A stretch of 64,000 nucleotides of DNA from Acinetobacter pittii (GTDB taxonomy: Bacteria > Pseudomonadota > Gammaproteobacteria > Pseudomonadales > Moraxellaceae): contig NZ_CP139286.1 in the NCBI RefSeq assembly GCF_034067285.1, forward strand, positions 2,852,001 to 2,916,000, read 5' to 3'. Numbering within the stretch: the first letter of the stretch is position 1; each line of letters begins with the position of its first letter. The position numbers and the translations under genes are program-made. Under the pieces are notes generated by a model. The model searched no databases. It was not told the origin of the DNA and saw only the letters and a program-made list of their open reading frames with translations. This document shows positions 29,118-38,987 of this stretch, piece after piece.

Positions 29118-29780
29118 ATGCACCTGTTGCAGCCGCAACCTGAAGTTAACACTTCATTACTCGTTTGCACCCATTCAACCCATCAGAACACGCTTGTACC
29201 TGACCCAGTGCAACTCTCACCATGGTCAAGCTCAAAATCGGAGTCTGAGCAAGTTGATTGGCTTATTTTACACTTTAATCACTGGTTTTCCCACCATAAT
29301 GTGACATTAGTTCGTGGAGATTTTGAACCAGAATATTTCCCTGCAACAAATAAAGATCCTGCCAAGATTCAATTTGCTCATGGTTTCTTTAATAGTGCCC
29401 TACATGAAATTAGTCATTGGTCTATTGCGGGTGAAAAAAGACGTCTATTACCAGATTTAGGATATTGGTATGCACCTGATGGTCGTACCCAAGAACAGCA
29501 AAGTTTATTTGAACAAGTAGAAATTAAGCCTCAAGCAATTGAATGGTTATTTGCACAATCTTTTGGCAGAAAATTTAGAGTATCTCTCGATAACCTGACG
29601 GGTGATAGTGGAGATGGCAAACTATTTAAAGATAATGTCTATGCTCAAGTGCAACGTTACTTTTCGGGTGAAGCCAAGCTCCCCCGTGATGCAGCTGCAT
29701 TTATTGGTTTTATTTGCCAATGCACACGTTCAGGTACACCTTTACAATTAAATGAATTTAAACGTGAACTCCTTGATTAA
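29118..29780 (+). CDS. epmC: Elongation factor P hydroxylase EpmC (YfcM)
   Basis: Hydroxylates the beta-lysylated lysine of EF-P. It has 220 residues, about 38 more than E. coli, all in a non-conserved N-terminus. The metal site HEISH lies at residues 96-100 in FAHGFFNSALHEISHWSIAG. GYWYAPDGRTQEQQ and FEQVEIKPQAIEWLF are family hallmarks. The true start could lie further in. EpmA and EpmB are not in this window. Confidence 0.9.
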   Translation: MHLLQPQPEVNTSLLVCTHSTHQNTLVPDPVQLSPWSSSKSESEQVDWLILHFNHWFSHHNVTLVRGDFEPEYFPATNKDPAKIQFAHGFFNSALHEISHWSIAGEKRRLLPDLGYWYAPDGRTQEQQSLFEQVEIKPQAIEWLFAQSFGRKFRVSLDNLTGDSGDGKLFKDNVYAQVQRYFSGEAKLPRDAAAFIGFICQCTRSGTPLQLNEFKRELLD

Positions 29781-29870
29781 TTGACAAAAAAACTACGTTA
29801 ATTGCTTGCCTAGGTTATTTAAAAAGCCTAATAATTATTTTTAACACTGGCGTGATGGAGTCTCTAAAAT

Positions 29871-30488
29871 ATGATGCATTTACATGTACATCCTGAAAAT
29901 CCACAGCAACGCCTCATTTCCCAAGCGGTTGAACGTATCCGAGCAGGAGATGTTGTGGTCTACCCTACCGACGCAGCCTATGCAATTGGGTGTCAAATCG
30001 GTAATAAAAGTGCCATGGAACGTATTGCACAGATACGTGGTTTAGGACCTAAGCATCAATATGCCATTATGTGCTGCGACTTATCAGATATTGCGACTTA
30101 TGCAAAAGTTGATAATGCGACATACCGTTTATTGAAAGCGAATACACCAGCGATTACTACGTTCATTTTACCTGCAACAAGTGAAGTTCCTCGTAGATTG
30201 ATGCATCCTAAAAAGAAGACGATTGGTTTACGTATTCCAAGTAACCCGATTTGTCAGGCTTTATTACAAGAACTTGGTGAACCACTACTTACCAGTACAT
30301 TAATTTTACCGGGTCAAGAAGACCCTCTAGATGACCCTTACGATATTGAAAATCAGCTAGATAAACGAATTGATGTATTTATTGACGGTGGTTTTGGTAC
30401 GTTAACAAGTACAAGTATTATCGATTTATCGGGTGAACATCCTGAGATTATCCGTCGTGGTGTTGGCGATGTAAGTGCTTTTGAATAA
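29871..30488 (+). CDS. yciO: YciO-family protein (Sua5/YrdC/TsaC-like)
   Basis: A 205-residue protein with the YrdC fold that in TsaC binds ATP, bicarbonate and threonine. It begins HVHPENPQQRLISQAVE, keeps YPTDAAYAIGC, KKKTIGLRIPSNPICQALL and the C-terminal IIRRGVGDVSAFE, and aligns end to end with E. coli YciO rather than TsaC. Role in t6A is doubtful for YciO. A second Met directly follows the first. It lies upstream of scpA-scpB-rluB, the common gammaproteobacterial order. The 224-bp gap after it is AT-rich and shows no gene. Confidence 0.9.
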   Translation: MMHLHVHPENPQQRLISQAVERIRAGDVVVYPTDAAYAIGCQIGNKSAMERIAQIRGLGPKHQYAIMCCDLSDIATYAKVDNATYRLLKANTPAITTFILPATSEVPRRLMHPKKKTIGLRIPSNPICQALLQELGEPLLTSTLILPGQEDPLDDPYDIENQLDKRIDVFIDGGFGTLTSTSIIDLSGEHPEIIRRGVGDVSAFE

Positions 30489-30712
30489 GCACTTACATTT
30501 TTTACCAATAGTTTAAAAAAATATATTATCACTCAAAAAAATACTCTTTATTTATTTTGGATTTTTTTTACACTTTAGTCGTTAAGTAATTTATTAAAAG
30601 ATATAATTCATTTAGAATGATTTTCACTATCTGCTGTTCTTCTACTTACAGCTGTCTTTGACTTGAATAACAAGTCTCATGCTTTTGAAAATTCGCGTGG
30701 CTTATAATCGTA

Positions 30713-31504
30713 ATGAATCAATCACTTCATCAATCCATGGAAGACGCTCCACACATCCGTGTTTTAGATGAGTGGCATGACAAGATTCCTGAAGATCTCT
30801 ATATACCTCCAGCTGCATTTGAGATTTTGCTCGAGCACTTTGAAGGTCCACTAGATTTTTTAATCTATCTGATTCAAAAAAACGGTTTCGATTTAATCCA
30901 ACTCGATATTGCACCTATTGCGACTCAATATTTAGCCTATATGGATAGTATGAAGTCTTTAAATATCGAATTAACCGCAGATTATATGGTGATGGCTGCT
31001 CTATTAGCTGACCTAAAATCTCGCCTGCTTTTACCGAAACCTACAATTATAAGCATTGAAAAAGATCCTAAGCAGGAACTTATTGATCGTCTTGAAACTT
31101 ATCTACGTATTAAGCAAGCAGCTGAGCGTTTGGGACAAATGCCAATTCTCGAGCGTGACACGTTTAATGCCAATGTAAGTTTAGGTCATATCGCTCCTAT
31201 TTATGAAGGCTACGATATTTCAGCGCTACATGATGCTCTGTTCTGTGTCTTTAATCGCCCAGAACCTGTTACACATGTCATTGCTCAAGAACCTGTTTTA
31301 CTAGAAGAACGTATTGCATATATTGAAGAGAAATTAGAGTCTGGTGACGTGTTAAGTTTTAAAGAATTACTCAATCCCCAGCAAGGTCGTATGGGAATGG
31401 TTGTTACATTTATGGCGGTTTTAGAATTAACCCGCCAACAGAAAATTAAAATTATTGCCACTGGTATTGAAGCTCCCCTAGCAATTCAAGGGTCTTCACT
31501 ATGA
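30713..31504 (+). CDS. scpA: Segregation and condensation protein A (kleisin)
   Basis: Kleisin that bridges the SMC heads. It has 263 residues with the N-terminal LLEHFEGPLDFLIYLIQKNGFDL block and the C-terminal winged-helix region KELL..GRMGMVVTFMAVLELTRQQKI. It overlaps scpB by four bases. The smc gene of the same complex is in the window at 45.9-49.3 kb, so this chromosome uses SMC-ScpAB rather than MukBEF. Confidence 0.96.
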   Translation: MNQSLHQSMEDAPHIRVLDEWHDKIPEDLYIPPAAFEILLEHFEGPLDFLIYLIQKNGFDLIQLDIAPIATQYLAYMDSMKSLNIELTADYMVMAALLADLKSRLLLPKPTIISIEKDPKQELIDRLETYLRIKQAAERLGQMPILERDTFNANVSLGHIAPIYEGYDISALHDALFCVFNRPEPVTHVIAQEPVLLEERIAYIEEKLESGDVLSFKELLNPQQGRMGMVVTFMAVLELTRQQKIKIIATGIEAPLAIQGSSL

Positions 31505-32097
31505 GTAGTTTTGAACAAAATAATAATGATTTGTCATTAGCTGACATTCATCACGAAGTTTTATTACAACTTGAAGCAATTATTTTTGCCAGTGACGCGC
31601 CTGTTTCAATTGCCCGCTTAAAAGAAGCATTTAATAATCAGTATAATAAACAACAGCTTCGTCAGCTTTTACAACAGCTCGCGTTATTACAGCATGGCCG
31701 CTCTATTGAGCTGATTGAAACAGCGCAAGGGTTTCGCTTTCAGGTAAGATCTAAATATCGTAGTATTATTGCGCAAATTTGGCCAGAGCGACCAACAAAA
31801 CTGTCGCCTTCATTACTAGAAACCCTGGCTGTCATTGCTTATCATCAACCGGTTACCCGAGCTGATATTGAACAAATTCGTGGTGTATCTAATAATAGTC
31901 AAATTCTTAGAACACTATTTGACTGGAACTGGATTAAAGAAGCCGGTTTTAGAGATTTACCCGGAAGACCTGCGTTGCTAATTACAACGCCTCAGTTTCT
32001 GAATGCTTTTGGTCTAGCTTCTCTAGGCCAATTGCCTCCCCTACAGAACGCCAAGGAAGCCTTTATGGCTCTCGATGCAAATGCACCGAAATCATAA
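31501..32097 (+). CDS. scpB: Segregation and condensation protein B
   Basis: Dimeric winged-helix partner of ScpA. It has 198 residues. The family core is LEAIIFASDAPVS near residue 20 and ETLAVIAYHQPVTRADIEQIRGV in the second wing domain. The start codon overlaps the scpA stop (ATGA), so it is translationally coupled. It is followed by rluB 41 bp later, the widely conserved scpA-scpB-rluB string. Confidence 0.95.
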   Translation: MSSFEQNNNDLSLADIHHEVLLQLEAIIFASDAPVSIARLKEAFNNQYNKQQLRQLLQQLALLQHGRSIELIETAQGFRFQVRSKYRSIIAQIWPERPTKLSPSLLETLAVIAYHQPVTRADIEQIRGVSNNSQILRTLFDWNWIKEAGFRDLPGRPALLITTPQFLNAFGLASLGQLPPLQNAKEAFMALDANAPKS

Positions 32098-32138
32098 AGA
32101 GGTGGACTGTTGATCATTATGTCTAAGGTTGTGCTGTC

Positions 32139-33062
32139 ATGAGTGAAAAATTGCAAAAAGTATTAGCGCGAATCGGATTAGGTTCCCGCCGATATATGGA
32201 AGAGGTTATTGCCGCAGGACGCGTGAGTGTAAACGGTCGTGTTGCCCAAGTGGGTGAGCGCATTGAACCAGGCGATGAATTACGCATTGATGGCCGTAAA
32301 GTTCAGTTTCAGATTGAAGACGAAATTCGTCGTCGTGTACTGATTTATTATAAGCCTGAGGGTGAAATCTGTTCACGTAATGACCCTGAAAAACGCCCAA
32401 CCGTATTTGATCATTTACCACAAATTGCGAATGACCGTTGGGTAATGGTAGGCCGTCTAGATATTAACAGTACTGGTTTATTACTTTTCACGAATGATGG
32501 TGAACTTGCTAACCGCTTAATGCACCCATCTAATGAAATTGAACGTGAATACGCAGTTCGAGTAATGGGTGAAGTAACACCAAAACTACGCCAAAACATG
32601 GTTAACGGAGTAGAGCTTGAAGATGGTCCAGCCAAATTCGAATCATTCTCTGAAATTGGTGGTGAAGGTATTAACCGCTGGTATCAAGTGGTAGTGAAAG
32701 AAGGCCGTAACCGCGAAGTACGTCGTATTTTCGAATCGCAAGATCTTAAAGTAAGTCGTTTATTACGTACACGCTACGGTACTGTTATTTTACCACGCGA
32801 ATTACGTACTGGCCGTTGGATGGAACTCGACAAAACCGATATCGACAACTTAGCAAAATCAGTTGAGTTAAAACCACGTCAAGGTACAGGTTTATTTGGT
32901 ATGGCAAAACGTCGTACTGACCGTATGACTGAAAAACCAATGGCAGCACGTCGTGGTGGTTACTTACGTCAACAACGTCGCGATGATGAAAAAGAAGCTC
33001 CTGTTAACACGGGCAACCAACGTAAAGCGACTGGTTTTAACCGTGGTTCAAAGAAATTCTAA
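32139..33062 (+). CDS. rluB: 23S rRNA pseudouridine-2605 synthase RluB
   Basis: RsuA-family pseudouridine synthase. It has 307 residues with an S4 domain (1-60), then GRLDINSTGLLLFTNDGELAN carrying the catalytic Asp and GRNREVRRIFES. The C-terminal ~50 residues are a basic Arg/Lys-rich tail probably contacting rRNA. It ends at a strong terminator shared with bioD. Confidence 0.95.
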   Translation: MSEKLQKVLARIGLGSRRYMEEVIAAGRVSVNGRVAQVGERIEPGDELRIDGRKVQFQIEDEIRRRVLIYYKPEGEICSRNDPEKRPTVFDHLPQIANDRWVMVGRLDINSTGLLLFTNDGELANRLMHPSNEIEREYAVRVMGEVTPKLRQNMVNGVELEDGPAKFESFSEIGGEGINRWYQVVVKEGRNREVRRIFESQDLKVSRLLRTRYGTVILPRELRTGRWMELDKTDIDNLAKSVELKPRQGTGLFGMAKRRTDRMTEKPMAARRGGYLRQQRRDDEKEAPVNTGNQRKATGFNRGSKKF

Positions 33063-33079
33063 ACATTCATAAGATGTAA

Positions 33080-33109
33080 AAAAAACCGCTCAAATTTGAG
33101 CGGTTTTTT
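33080..33109. terminator. Bidirectional terminator between rluB and bioD
   Basis: A perfect palindrome centred on CAAATTTG, with core ACCGCTC / GAGCGGT and six-base A- and T-runs at the ends, between two convergent genes. Confidence 0.92.
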
Positions 33110-33123
33110 ATAGCCTGTTGAAC

Positions 33124-33768
33124 TTAATTCATTTTTGCCAGTTCGATCCATTCAGCTTCAGGAAAATGAACAGCTAAATAATCTTTCAAATAATTTGAAG
33201 TATCTTGTGAAATTAATGGATCTTTTGATTCATCTTTTAGGTTATAAACCAAAGCCTTTAATTTCAGTCCACGAGATTTAAGTGCCTCAAGACTAAGTAA
33301 AGTATGGTTAATACTTCCCAAACGCCCTGAGGTTACTAAAATAATCGGAAACTGGTGCTGAGCGACATAATCAATGGTTAGCAGATTGGTGGTTAATGGC
33401 ACCATTAAGCCTCCTGCACCTTCTAACAATACGATTTCAAAACGCTCTGCCAATGTTTGGGTCGCATTTTCAATTTTTTGAAAATCAATTTCTCGGTTAT
33501 CAAGACGTGTTGCTAAATGAGGTGAAGCTGGGTAACTAAAGATTTCAGGCATAGTGAGCTTGTCATGATCTTCTTGAAACCAGCCTTGACCCATAATTTC
33601 ACGGTGCTTTTCGATATCTTCAGAAATATCAGCATTACCTGTCTGAATGAGTTTTTGGGTAATCACTTTTTTACCCTGCTCAGTCCATAATTTTGCTAAA
33701 AATCCTGTTGCGTAAGTTTTACCAATTTCGGTATCAATCCCGCTCACAAAATAGATCTGGCCACTCAT
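33124..33768 (-). CDS. bioD: Dethiobiotin synthetase
   Basis: ATP-dependent ureido ring closure of DAPA. It has 214 residues with the P-loop GIDTEIGKT at residues 10-18, and [10 protein letters not shown] as the substrate/metal site. It is last of bioA-bioF-bioC-bioD; its start directly abuts the bioC stop. Confidence 0.95.
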   Translation of the reverse strand: MSGQIYFVSGIDTEIGKTYATGFLAKLWTEQGKKVITQKLIQTGNADISEDIEKHREIMGQGWFQEDHDKLTMPEIFSYPASPHLATRLDNREIDFQKIENATQTLAERFEIVLLEGAGGLMVPLTTNLLTIDYVAQHQFPIILVTSGRLGSINHTLLSLEALKSRGLKLKALVYNLKDESKDPLISQDTSNYLKDYLAVHFPEAEWIELAKMN

Positions 33769-34518
33769 TTACTTCACTCTCCGGGCAATACAATAAATCG
33801 GATGATATGTTAGGGAATATCCTTCGGCATGCTTAAACCGATCATAATCTTGATAAAACTGTTGTAACGTTTGCTTAGTCCAACGATGTTGAGCAGTTGC
33901 CGTTACCCCTGTTGCCTTTAAATGCTGCAACACAGCCTTAGGCGAATCAAAATACAGTTGAGTTTCCGACTCTGACAAATGCAAAATCTCAAAACCAGCC
34001 TGAGTTAAAGCCCTATTCCAATTTTCAACTGACCAATAACTTAAGCCTTGTCCTGTTAGCTCTTTAATCTCTAATAAGTTTTTAGAGCCAAATGTTGAAA
34101 AGCATAACCAACCTTGATCGACTAAAGCCTCATCACAACGTTCGAGCAAGCGCGGTAAATCTTGCATCCACTGTAAAGCTGAACCTGAAACAATCATATC
34201 GAGCTGCTGAGGAAAATCTAACGCCTCAACGTCTCCAATCAACCATTTCAAACTTTCGTGAGAATTAAAGTGCTGCTGCACATCTGCATACAGATCATTC
34301 AAAATTAATTCTTCGATTTGAAAAGATGCAGTAATAAGACGAGTTAAATTGCCAGAACCACAACCAATTTCAAAAACACGTGGTATTGTGCTTGGGCAAA
34401 ACTGCTGGAGTAACCGTGTTAAATTTTGGCAAATTTGTTTTTGAACAATTGCTTGTTCTGAATAGCTTTGCCCTGCTTTAGCAAAACGCTGGGCAACCAA
34501 GTCTTTATTCAAACTCAC
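33769..34518 (-). CDS. bioC: Malonyl-ACP O-methyltransferase BioC
   Basis: Methylates malonyl-ACP so that it can be elongated to a pimeloyl chain. It has 249 residues. SAM-binding motif I is [14 protein letters not shown]; further class I methyltransferase motifs are [14 protein letters not shown] and [17 protein letters not shown]. It overlaps bioF by four bases. Its presence implies the BioC-BioH type route to pimelate, with the esterase candidate upstream of bioA. Confidence 0.93.
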   Translation of the reverse strand: MSLNKDLVAQRFAKAGQSYSEQAIVQKQICQNLTRLLQQFCPSTIPRVFEIGCGSGNLTRLITASFQIEELILNDLYADVQQHFNSHESLKWLIGDVEALDFPQQLDMIVSGSALQWMQDLPRLLERCDEALVDQGWLCFSTFGSKNLLEIKELTGQGLSYWSVENWNRALTQAGFEILHLSESETQLYFDSPKAVLQHLKATGVTATAQHRWTKQTLQQFYQDYDRFKHAEGYSLTYHPIYCIARRVK

Positions 34519-35672
34519 AGAAAACTCACCAATTCTTCAAGTTCATGTTGCTGCACCCTTGACGTTAAAGAAATACGCAAACGCGAACTGTTTTTAGGTA
34601 CTGTGGGTGGACGCACAGGCATAGCATAAAAACCACTTTCCTGAACTTGCTTCGCTTTATCGATAGCAGCCTGACTTTCTCCAACAATGACGGGAATAAT
34701 ATGGCTGGTCGATGGGCTTACATAACCCTTTTGCACGACAGCTTGTTGAAGATATTGGCTAATGCTTTCTAAATGTTCACGCTGAGATTGAGCGACTAAT
34801 ACTTTTTGAAAAATAAAGTTTGCCCATGCCATCACAATCGGGGGCTGTGCAGTACTAAAAATAAGGGGGCGCATTTTATTAATGAGATAATCTTTAATAA
34901 TTGGATCGCAAATAATGTAACCACCAACTGCTGCCAATGCTTTACCTAATGTACCAACTAAAAAATCAATTTCTTGAATGACATTGTATTGTTCAGCACA
35001 CCCTAATCCTTGCTGACCACGCACACCGATTGAATGTGCTTCATCGACATACAACATGGTTTTAGCAAAACGTTTTTTGAGCTGGACTAAAGCCGCTAAA
35101 TCCGTTTCATCCCCATCCATACTAAAAATACTTTCTGTGACCACGATGATACGTTCAATCTTTTCATCATCATGATATTTTTGGAGAAGTTGTTCCAAAT
35201 GCTGTAAATCATTATGTCGATAACGTACATATTGGGCACCAGACAAACGTATACCGTCAATCATGCTTGCATGGACTAACTTATCTGCCAAAATTAAAGT
35301 TTTGCTATCAGCAACCGCAGGCAAAATACCAAGATTCATATGGTAGCCACTATTAAATAATAGGGCCGCCCGATCACCAAATGCTTTACTTAGGCTATTT
35401 TCTAACTGTTCATATTCTTCAAAATTGCCCGTTAATAGGCGTGAAGATGAAGAACTAAAATAGCTTCTTTCTAATGGATAGCTATCTAGAAACTCTTGGC
35501 GAAGATTAATATCAGCCGCCAACCCAAGATAATCATTTGAAGCCAAGTTAAGCATCGTTTTATTTTGAATCGTAATAAAACGGTCATGCTGCACATTTTG
35601 AGTAAAGTGTCTGAAGTTACCTTGTTGTTTTAACTCATCTAACTCGGCAGCAAAATGATTAAGCAATGACAT
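34515..35672 (-). CDS. bioF: 8-amino-7-oxononanoate synthase
   Basis: PLP enzyme joining pimeloyl-ACP and alanine. It has 385 residues from the ATG at 35672 ([14 protein letters not shown]); a longer frame runs back into bioA and is rejected. The Schiff-base Lys is in [25 protein letters not shown] and SNDYLGLA are family landmarks. Only one base separates its ATG from the bioA stop. Confidence 0.95.
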   Translation of the reverse strand: MSLLNHFAAELDELKQQGNFRHFTQNVQHDRFITIQNKTMLNLASNDYLGLAADINLRQEFLDSYPLERSYFSSSSSRLLTGNFEEYEQLENSLSKAFGDRAALLFNSGYHMNLGILPAVADSKTLILADKLVHASMIDGIRLSGAQYVRYRHNDLQHLEQLLQKYHDDEKIERIIVVTESIFSMDGDETDLAALVQLKKRFAKTMLYVDEAHSIGVRGQQGLGCAEQYNVIQEIDFLVGTLGKALAAVGGYIICDPIIKDYLINKMRPLIFSTAQPPIVMAWANFIFQKVLVAQSQREHLESISQYLQQAVVQKGYVSPSTSHIIPVIVGESQAAIDKAKQVQESGFYAMPVRPPTVPKNSSRLRISLTSRVQQHELEELVSFL

Positions 35673-35673
35673 C

Positions 35674-36954
35674 TTAATACGCTCCCTGCATCGTTTGAAC
35701 AACCTCAACCAATTGTTCAAGCAAATTATTTAACTCTTGATGAGTGATGACATACGGTGGCATCACATAAACCAATTTTCCAAAAGGACGAATCCAGATT
35801 CCGCGGTCTACAAATTGTTGCTGTAAAGTTTTCATATCAACATTAAAGGTGAGTTCTACTACACCAATTGCACCGAGCACCCGTACATCGGCAACATAAT
35901 CAAGCTGACTTAAAGGCGTTAAATATTGACTAAGCTGTTGCTCAATTCGCTCAATATTGGCCTGCCAATCTTGTTCAATTAACAATTGCGTACTTTTTAA
36001 AGCGACCGCGCAAGCAAGTGGATTGGCCATAAAAGTTGGGCCGTGCATAAAGACCCCAGCCTCACCGCGACTAATCCTTTCTGCAACATGCTTTGTCGTT
36101 AAAGTAGCAGATAAGGTCATATAGCCGCCTGTTAGCCCTTTACCTATGCACATAATGTCTGGCTCAACTTGGGCATGCTCCCACGCAAAGAGCTTACCAG
36201 TACGGCCAAAACCAGTGGCAATTTCATCGAAAATTAAAAGCAGGTTATATTTTTCACAAAGCACTTTAGCCTGACGTAAATATTCAGGATGATAAAAACG
36301 CATGCCCCCTGCGCCTTGTACAATTGGCTCAATAATCAGTGCAGCAAGATTTTCATGATTTTGCTGAATAGCTTGTTCTAGCTCAGCAATATCTTCTTGG
36401 TTCCACTCTTCATGAAATTTGGTTTGCGGTGCTGCTACAAAAAGACGGTTTGGTAAACTTGTACCAAAAATCTGATGCATGCCTGTTACTGGATCACAAA
36501 CAGACATCGCATTCCATGTATCACCGTGATAACCAGAACGTGTAGTAATAAAATTTGTTTTCTGAGGTTGGCCTTGTGCTGTCCAGAATTGCACAGCCAT
36601 TTTCAAAGCAACTTCAACGGCAACCGACCCCGAATCTGCATAAAAAATTTTGTCGAGGCTTGGCGGCGTAATTTTTAAAAGAATTTTACCCAACTCAATG
36701 GCAGGGTCATGGGTTAACCCACCAAACATAATATGTGACATGTTTTGTAATTGATCTGTCACTGCTTGATTGAGTTCAGGGTGGTTATAGCCGTGAATTG
36801 CACACCACCAAGATGACATACCATCAATTAAAGTCTTACCATCGTCGAGTTCAATCGTTGCCCCATAGGCACGTTTAACTTTAAAGGTCGGTAAAGGTTG
36901 GGTCATTGAAGTATAAGGATGCCAAATATGTTCCAAATCAAAATTATCGGTCAT
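35674..36954 (-). CDS. bioA: Adenosylmethionine-8-amino-7-oxononanoate transaminase
   Basis: Class III PLP aminotransferase that makes DAPA using SAM as amino donor. It has 426 residues from the ATG at 36954 (AAAGGG eight bases before). HIWHPYTSM and [17 protein letters not shown] bind substrate; [14 protein letters not shown] and the Lys in [10 protein letters not shown] bind PLP. First gene of the bio operon. Confidence 0.96.
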   Translation of the reverse strand: MTDNFDLEHIWHPYTSMTQPLPTFKVKRAYGATIELDDGKTLIDGMSSWWCAIHGYNHPELNQAVTDQLQNMSHIMFGGLTHDPAIELGKILLKITPPSLDKIFYADSGSVAVEVALKMAVQFWTAQGQPQKTNFITTRSGYHGDTWNAMSVCDPVTGMHQIFGTSLPNRLFVAAPQTKFHEEWNQEDIAELEQAIQQNHENLAALIIEPIVQGAGGMRFYHPEYLRQAKVLCEKYNLLLIFDEIATGFGRTGKLFAWEHAQVEPDIMCIGKGLTGGYMTLSATLTTKHVAERISRGEAGVFMHGPTFMANPLACAVALKSTQLLIEQDWQANIERIEQQLSQYLTPLSQLDYVADVRVLGAIGVVELTFNVDMKTLQQQFVDRGIWIRPFGKLVYVMPPYVITHQELNNLLEQLVEVVQTMQGAY

Positions 36955-36994
36955 CCTATTTACCCTTTTACAGCAATTAAATCTCTCATTTAGC

Positions 36995-37012
36995 ACATGT
37001 TAAACCTGTTAA
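36995..37012. repeat. Tandem 9-bp repeat in the bioA promoter region
   Basis: ACATGTTAA-ACCTGTTAA (8 of 9 bases shared) lies 41 bp before the bioA start. No BirA-type TTGTAAACC operator is visible. It is a possible site for an unknown biotin regulator; the call is weak. Confidence 0.35.
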
Positions 37013-37047
37013 GAATGAAAGAAAATTGCGAGATCAATCAAAGCTTA

Positions 37048-37779
37048 TTAACTTTGCTGATGAATTGTTAAAAATTGGCAGATTTCTTCAATTGTTCGGT
37101 CTACTTCGAGGTATGGAAAAGCATGAGTAGCGCCTTTTAGCACTTTACAATTCATGTTTTCTGTCACGATCTCCTCAAATTTTTCGATAATTTTGCAAGG
37201 AATGACATTATCTTGCTCAGCAAACAGGTGAAGTTGTCGGCCAGAATAGTTTTTTAAGTTATCTACCAAGTTTAATTGTTCAAGCATTTGCAAACCTTCT
37301 ATTAAAAGTTCATTTGATGGCGGATTTGCTATATTTTGAATATTTATCCAATCTTGTTTAGCTTGGGTTGAGCCAAGTGTAATCAAATAATAAAAACGCT
37401 TTAACGTGGCTTGCGGGTTCTGTAAAAAAGAAGATTTAAATTGAGTGAATACATCTGTAGGCATTGCAGGTTGCCAATTATCGTTGGCAACGAAACAAGG
37501 ATTTGAAGCAAGTGTAATTAATGTCTTAGTCTGCCCTGTTTGCTTATAAAAAATATCGACCAGTTGAGTTGCTAACTGTCCACCTAAAGACCAGCCTACG
37601 ACTACATCAGCCCTAGCCACTAAGTCTAGCTGTGCTTGAAAGTTACTATCTAAAATATTAAAAATATTAATAAGTTGTGTCTCAAATCCTACTTTTTCCA
37701 AATGCAATTTAAGAGATTGCAAAGGTTCCACTCCTAATCCCCAACCTGTAATTAATAAAATTTTATTTTGTAACTTCAT
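37048..37779 (-). CDS. bioH: Alpha/beta hydrolase, probable BioH-type pimeloyl-ACP methyl ester esterase
   Basis: Would remove the methyl group from pimeloyl-ACP methyl ester. It has 243 residues from the ATG at 37779, which has GGATAGG just upstream; a longer hydrophobic frame to 37860 is AT-rich leader. The nucleophile elbow is GWSLGG with Ser64. A late Asp (AEQDNVIP) and His (GATHAFPYLE) complete the triad, and ITGWGLG near the N-terminus supplies the oxyanion region. It lies 93 bp upstream of bioA on the same strand, next to bioC. Sequence identity to E. coli BioH is modest, so another esterase type (BioG-, BioJ-like) is possible. Confidence 0.75.
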   Translation of the reverse strand: MKLQNKILLITGWGLGVEPLQSLKLHLEKVGFETQLINIFNILDSNFQAQLDLVARADVVVGWSLGGQLATQLVDIFYKQTGQTKTLITLASNPCFVANDNWQPAMPTDVFTQFKSSFLQNPQATLKRFYYLITLGSTQAKQDWINIQNIANPPSNELLIEGLQMLEQLNLVDNLKNYSGRQLHLFAEQDNVIPCKIIEKFEEIVTENMNCKVLKGATHAFPYLEVDRTIEEICQFLTIHQQS

Positions 37780-38135
37780 ATGCCTATCCAAAACCGATTT
37801 TATAAAGATTATATAATAATATTGATTTAAAATATCCTTTAAAAACAATATTAAAAACAATTTCTAAATCATAAAATCAAGCATTTATAATACGTTAATA
37901 TTCTGAAATATATTGATAAATAAGACCTGCATTATTCATATTAAATATACAAAACTTTAATTATCTAAACATTGAAGCCAATCAAAAAACAACATACTCC
38001 ACACTTCGCCTATAAATCCATTATGCAATGTAATTAATGTTAATACTTATGTTTTTTTATTAAAAGAAATGACTCATCAATTCATTTTAATGTTAGAAGA
38101 GTAATTATTGATCAAAAAATATTGGGAAGGCTAAT
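37780..38135. other. AT-rich divergent intergenic region (bioH / otsB)
   Basis: A 356-bp gap, very AT-rich, between the divergent bioH and otsB genes. I see no ORF with a ribosome site, no RNA gene and no convincing consensus promoter. It must carry the promoters of both genes. Confidence 0.6.
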
Positions 38136-38987
38136 ATGAACAGTCAAAATACAATATCTGATGGGAGAGAAAAATATACATATTTTGTTACACCCAATCA
38201 TATTATAAGCAATTTATCTTTAGATAAAAATTATTGTTTATTTTTGGATATTGATGGGACATTAGCACCCTTTCAAATTAATCCTGAGCATAGTTTTATT
38301 CCAAACACCACATTAGAAATTATAAAAAAAATTATTCAATTAAATATACCTGTTATTGCTGTAACAGGTCGTGATGTCAATACAGCTAGTAAACTCTTAT
38401 ATCCTATTGAAGTTCCAATTGCGGGCTTACATGGTTTAGATATTTGTCTTAATTCAGATCATTATATTCGGCCAGATTTAAGTCAGATTAATTTTAAACA
38501 ATTAAAACAAGATATTCAAAAATCTTGCGAAAAATATCCCGAGTTATTAATTGAGGACAAAGGTTATTCTGTCGCTTTACATTATCGCAAGAACCCAGAT
38601 TTAGAAAATCACGCTATTAATATTATGCAACAGATTAGCTCTGATTATCCTCAATTAAAATTAAATAAGGGAAAATTTGTTATTGAATTAATTCCTCATC
38701 AAGCTGATAAAGGTAAAGCAATTAAAACCATATTAAATCATCTTAATTTACCTTCTGTTTTACCTATTTTTATAGGCGATGATTTAACAGATGAATCAGG
38801 TTTTGTATTTATTAATCAACAATCTGGTCTCACAATTAAAGTGGGTTCCGGTGTAACACAAGCTGAATATAGATTAAAAGATATTGATAGTGTCGCTAAT
38901 TTTCTTTTTTTATTTCAAAACAGAATAAAAAGCTTATATGTCAAAAATAGCCAAAATCAGAATGGAGAAAAAATATGTCTAAATTAA
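38136..38987 (+). CDS. otsB: Trehalose-6-phosphate phosphatase
   Basis: Dephosphorylates trehalose 6-phosphate to trehalose, an osmoprotectant. It has 283 residues of the HAD type: DIDGTLAPF with D38 and D40, VTGR in motif II, and GDDLTDESGF for motif IV, plus the C2-cap region with IELIPHQADKGKA. It is notably more AT-rich than otsA and most neighbours. It overlaps otsA by 13 bases in a different frame, so translation is coupled, with phosphatase first. Confidence 0.94.
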   Translation: MNSQNTISDGREKYTYFVTPNHIISNLSLDKNYCLFLDIDGTLAPFQINPEHSFIPNTTLEIIKKIIQLNIPVIAVTGRDVNTASKLLYPIEVPIAGLHGLDICLNSDHYIRPDLSQINFKQLKQDIQKSCEKYPELLIEDKGYSVALHYRKNPDLENHAINIMQQISSDYPQLKLNKGKFVIELIPHQADKGKAIKTILNHLNLPSVLPIFIGDDLTDESGFVFINQQSGLTIKVGSGVTQAEYRLKDIDSVANFLFLFQNRIKSLYVKNSQNQNGEKICLN

